A DNA stretch of 64,000 nucleotides from Nocardiopsis algeriensis (GTDB lineage: Bacteria; Actinomycetota; Actinomycetes; Streptosporangiales; Streptosporangiaceae): assembly GCF_014203695.1 (NCBI RefSeq), contig NZ_JACHJO010000005.1:186001-250000 (forward strand), in the 5' to 3' direction. The position numbers and the translations under genes were made by a program. The notes beneath the pieces are model-generated. The model did not search any database, was not told where the DNA came from, and saw nothing but the letters and a program-made list of their open reading frames with translations. Below are positions 62,966-64,000 of this stretch, piece by piece (position 1 is the stretch's first letter; each line of letters starts with the position of its first letter).

Positions 62966-63717
62966 CGATCCACCTCCGGCAGCCAGGAGCGGTCGGCGGC
63001 GCGGGCCACCAGATGTTCCACGTACGCCTCCCGGACGTCCTCGGGCGAGCCGAAACCGGGCTCGTCCTCGAGCCATACATCGGGTACCAGGGAGACCACC
63101 CCGCGCACCAGTTCCTCGTCCACCAGGGGCGCCAGCTCGGCGTCGGCCGCAGCCAGGTCCGGGGAACTGCCCGCGAGCACGTGGTCGCGGGCGTTGTAGG
63201 CCCGGCTGACGAAGCGGTCGGCGTTGGCCCAGCTGTGGTGGAAGATCAGCGTCGCCCCGTGGTCGATCAGATAGGGCCTGCCGTGCCACACCACCATGTT
63301 CGGGTTGCGCCAGGACCTGTCCACGTTGCCGGTGAGAGCGTCGAACCACAGCACCCGGCCAGCGAAGCGGCTGTCGACCTCGAAGGCCAGCGGGTCGAAG
63401 CCCAGCGAACCCGGCAGGAAGTCCATGCCCAGGTTGAGGCCCCCGCTGGCACGGAGCAGCTCCTGCACCTCCTCGTCGGGCTCACCGCGGGCGATGACGG
63501 CATCGAACTCCACCAGCGCCAACTCGGGAACCGGCAGACCCAGGGCCCGGCCCAGTTCACCGGCGATGACCTCGGCCACGAGCGTCTTGCGCCCCTGCCC
63601 GGCCCCGATGAACTTGACCACGTACATCCCCAGGTCATCGGCCTCGACCAGACCTGGGAGCGAACCTCCTTCGCGCAGCGGTAGTACGTACCGCGTCGCG
63701 ATCACCTTTTTCAGCAC
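62962..63717 (-). CDS. HipA-like kinase-fold protein
   Basis: A 251-residue protein matching the short HipA-like (PF20613) family rather than full-length HipA: MYVVKFIGAGQGRKTLVAEVIAGELGRALGLPVPE at the N-lobe, WFDALTGNVDRSWRNPNMVVW with the catalytic-loop Asp, and YLIDHGATLIFHH with the metal-binding Asp. No HipB-like antitoxin is next to it; the partner is DUF3037. Start is GTG, with another GTG four codons on. Confidence 0.85.
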   Translation of the reverse strand: MLKKVIATRYVLPLREGGSLPGLVEADDLGMYVVKFIGAGQGRKTLVAEVIAGELGRALGLPVPELALVEFDAVIARGEPDEEVQELLRASGGLNLGMDFLPGSLGFDPLAFEVDSRFAGRVLWFDALTGNVDRSWRNPNMVVWHGRPYLIDHGATLIFHHSWANADRFVSRAYNARDHVLAGSSPDLAAADAELAPLVDEELVRGVVSLVPDVWLEDEPGFGSPEDVREAYVEHLVARAADRSWLPEVDR

Positions 63718-63768
63718 GCCAAGCAGCCTAGGGTGTCTCGGGAGGGATCTGTCCGGGTTCTTTCCACG

Positions 63769-63849
63769 GTGATCTTGTACGTGGGAGCAAGATCACCGGG
63801 TAGATCTTCTCCTGTCCTGAAATGATCTTGCTCCCACGTACAAGATCAC
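63769..63849. repeat. Perfect 27-bp inverted repeat, arms internally palindromic
   Basis: The arms (63769-63795 and 63823-63849) match exactly over 27 bases with a 27-nt spacer. Each arm contains GATCTTG and CAAGATC, so it can also fold on itself, giving four copies of the heptamer. It sits in the gap after the HipA-like gene's start. It looks like a mobile intergenic repeat or a strong regulatory structure. Confidence 0.75.
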
Positions 63850-64000
63850 GGGACAGAAGGCTCTCTTTTGAGAGAGGTGCGGCGTAGCCGCTCCTTCTCT
63901 TTTTTGTTTTGATAGTAAAGAACGCCCACCTTTACGGTGTAGATTTACCAGAGGGAAGCAGAGCACCCTGCGGCCGGCCGCGCGCCTTCTCAGAGGTTGT
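63850..64000 (+). other. AT-rich intergenic stretch with a terminator-like hairpin
   Basis: This end of the window has far more A/T than the rest. GAGAGG-T-GCGGC-GTA-GCCGC-T-CC followed by TTCTCTTTTTTG (about 63873-63908) resembles a rightward terminator or attenuator although no rightward gene precedes it. Beyond it TTTACG and TAGATT, with a GGTGTAGATTTACC motif, may be a promoter for a gene outside the window. Confidence 0.4.

Overview
The window is about 64 kb of very GC-rich DNA with strong C/G preference at third codon positions, GTG starts, leaderless-looking promoters and actinobacterial families (NSS transporter with a MetS-type small subunit, CmtR-like sensor, XRE-cupin regulators, DUF2332, DUF4334, DUF3037, many VOC proteins). 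A CelR-like 14-bp box suggests a Nocardiopsis/Thermobifida-type actinomycete. That taxonomic placement is inference; 'high-GC actinomycete' is what the sequence itself supports. I see no rRNA, tRNA or CRISPR array.

Left part (1-20.4 kb): an excalibur-domain surface protein, NADP-type glutamate dehydrogenase with a clear terminator, an EamA exporter, a DUF2804 protein, a two-gene sodium:amino-acid symporter unit, a DJ-1/PfpI protein, a GlcD-like FAD oxidase, a Mut7-C RNase-fold protein, GNAT, VOC and MOSC proteins, a methyltransferase, a BCP peroxiredoxin, a large LAL/LuxR regulator with a hydrolase 3 nt behind it, and a metal-efflux P-type ATPase co-transcribed with a CmtR-like Cd/Pb sensor.

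Middle part (20.4-37.6 kb) is the accessory region: an ICMT-like methyltransferase, an AT-rich scar with a perfect 16-bp palindrome, a MerR regulator and a divergent serine hydrolase that carry twin 31-bp MerR-type promoters, a HIT protein lacking its N-terminus, a hydrolase with a scrambled C-terminus, a Tn3-family transposase pseudogene with three lesions, and next to it a five-gene operon (radical SAM / cupin / PLP aminotransferase / alcohol dehydrogenase / LysE exporter). The first gene of this operon has lost the half that should hold its Fe-S cluster motif, at a junction with an MFS gene.

Right part (37.6-64 kb) returns to ordinary chromosome: FAD-Rieske oxidoreductase, short UvrA paralogue, AraC-VOC pair, TrxR-like flavoenzyme divergent from an XRE-cupin regulator, an MBL hydrolase / lactate-oxidase-like / RNase Z run, a class V aminotransferase, an enoyl-CoA hydratase, an aldo-keto reductase behind a CelR-like box, DUF2332, a decayed ABC ATPase, SoxR, RNase HI, peptide deformylase, SMI1/KNR4, a two-component system, a degenerate acyl-CoA-synthetase-like protein, a Bcr/CflA MFS exporter and a HipA-like/DUF3037 pair. 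The window ends in an AT-rich intergenic stretch holding a perfect 27-bp inverted repeat.
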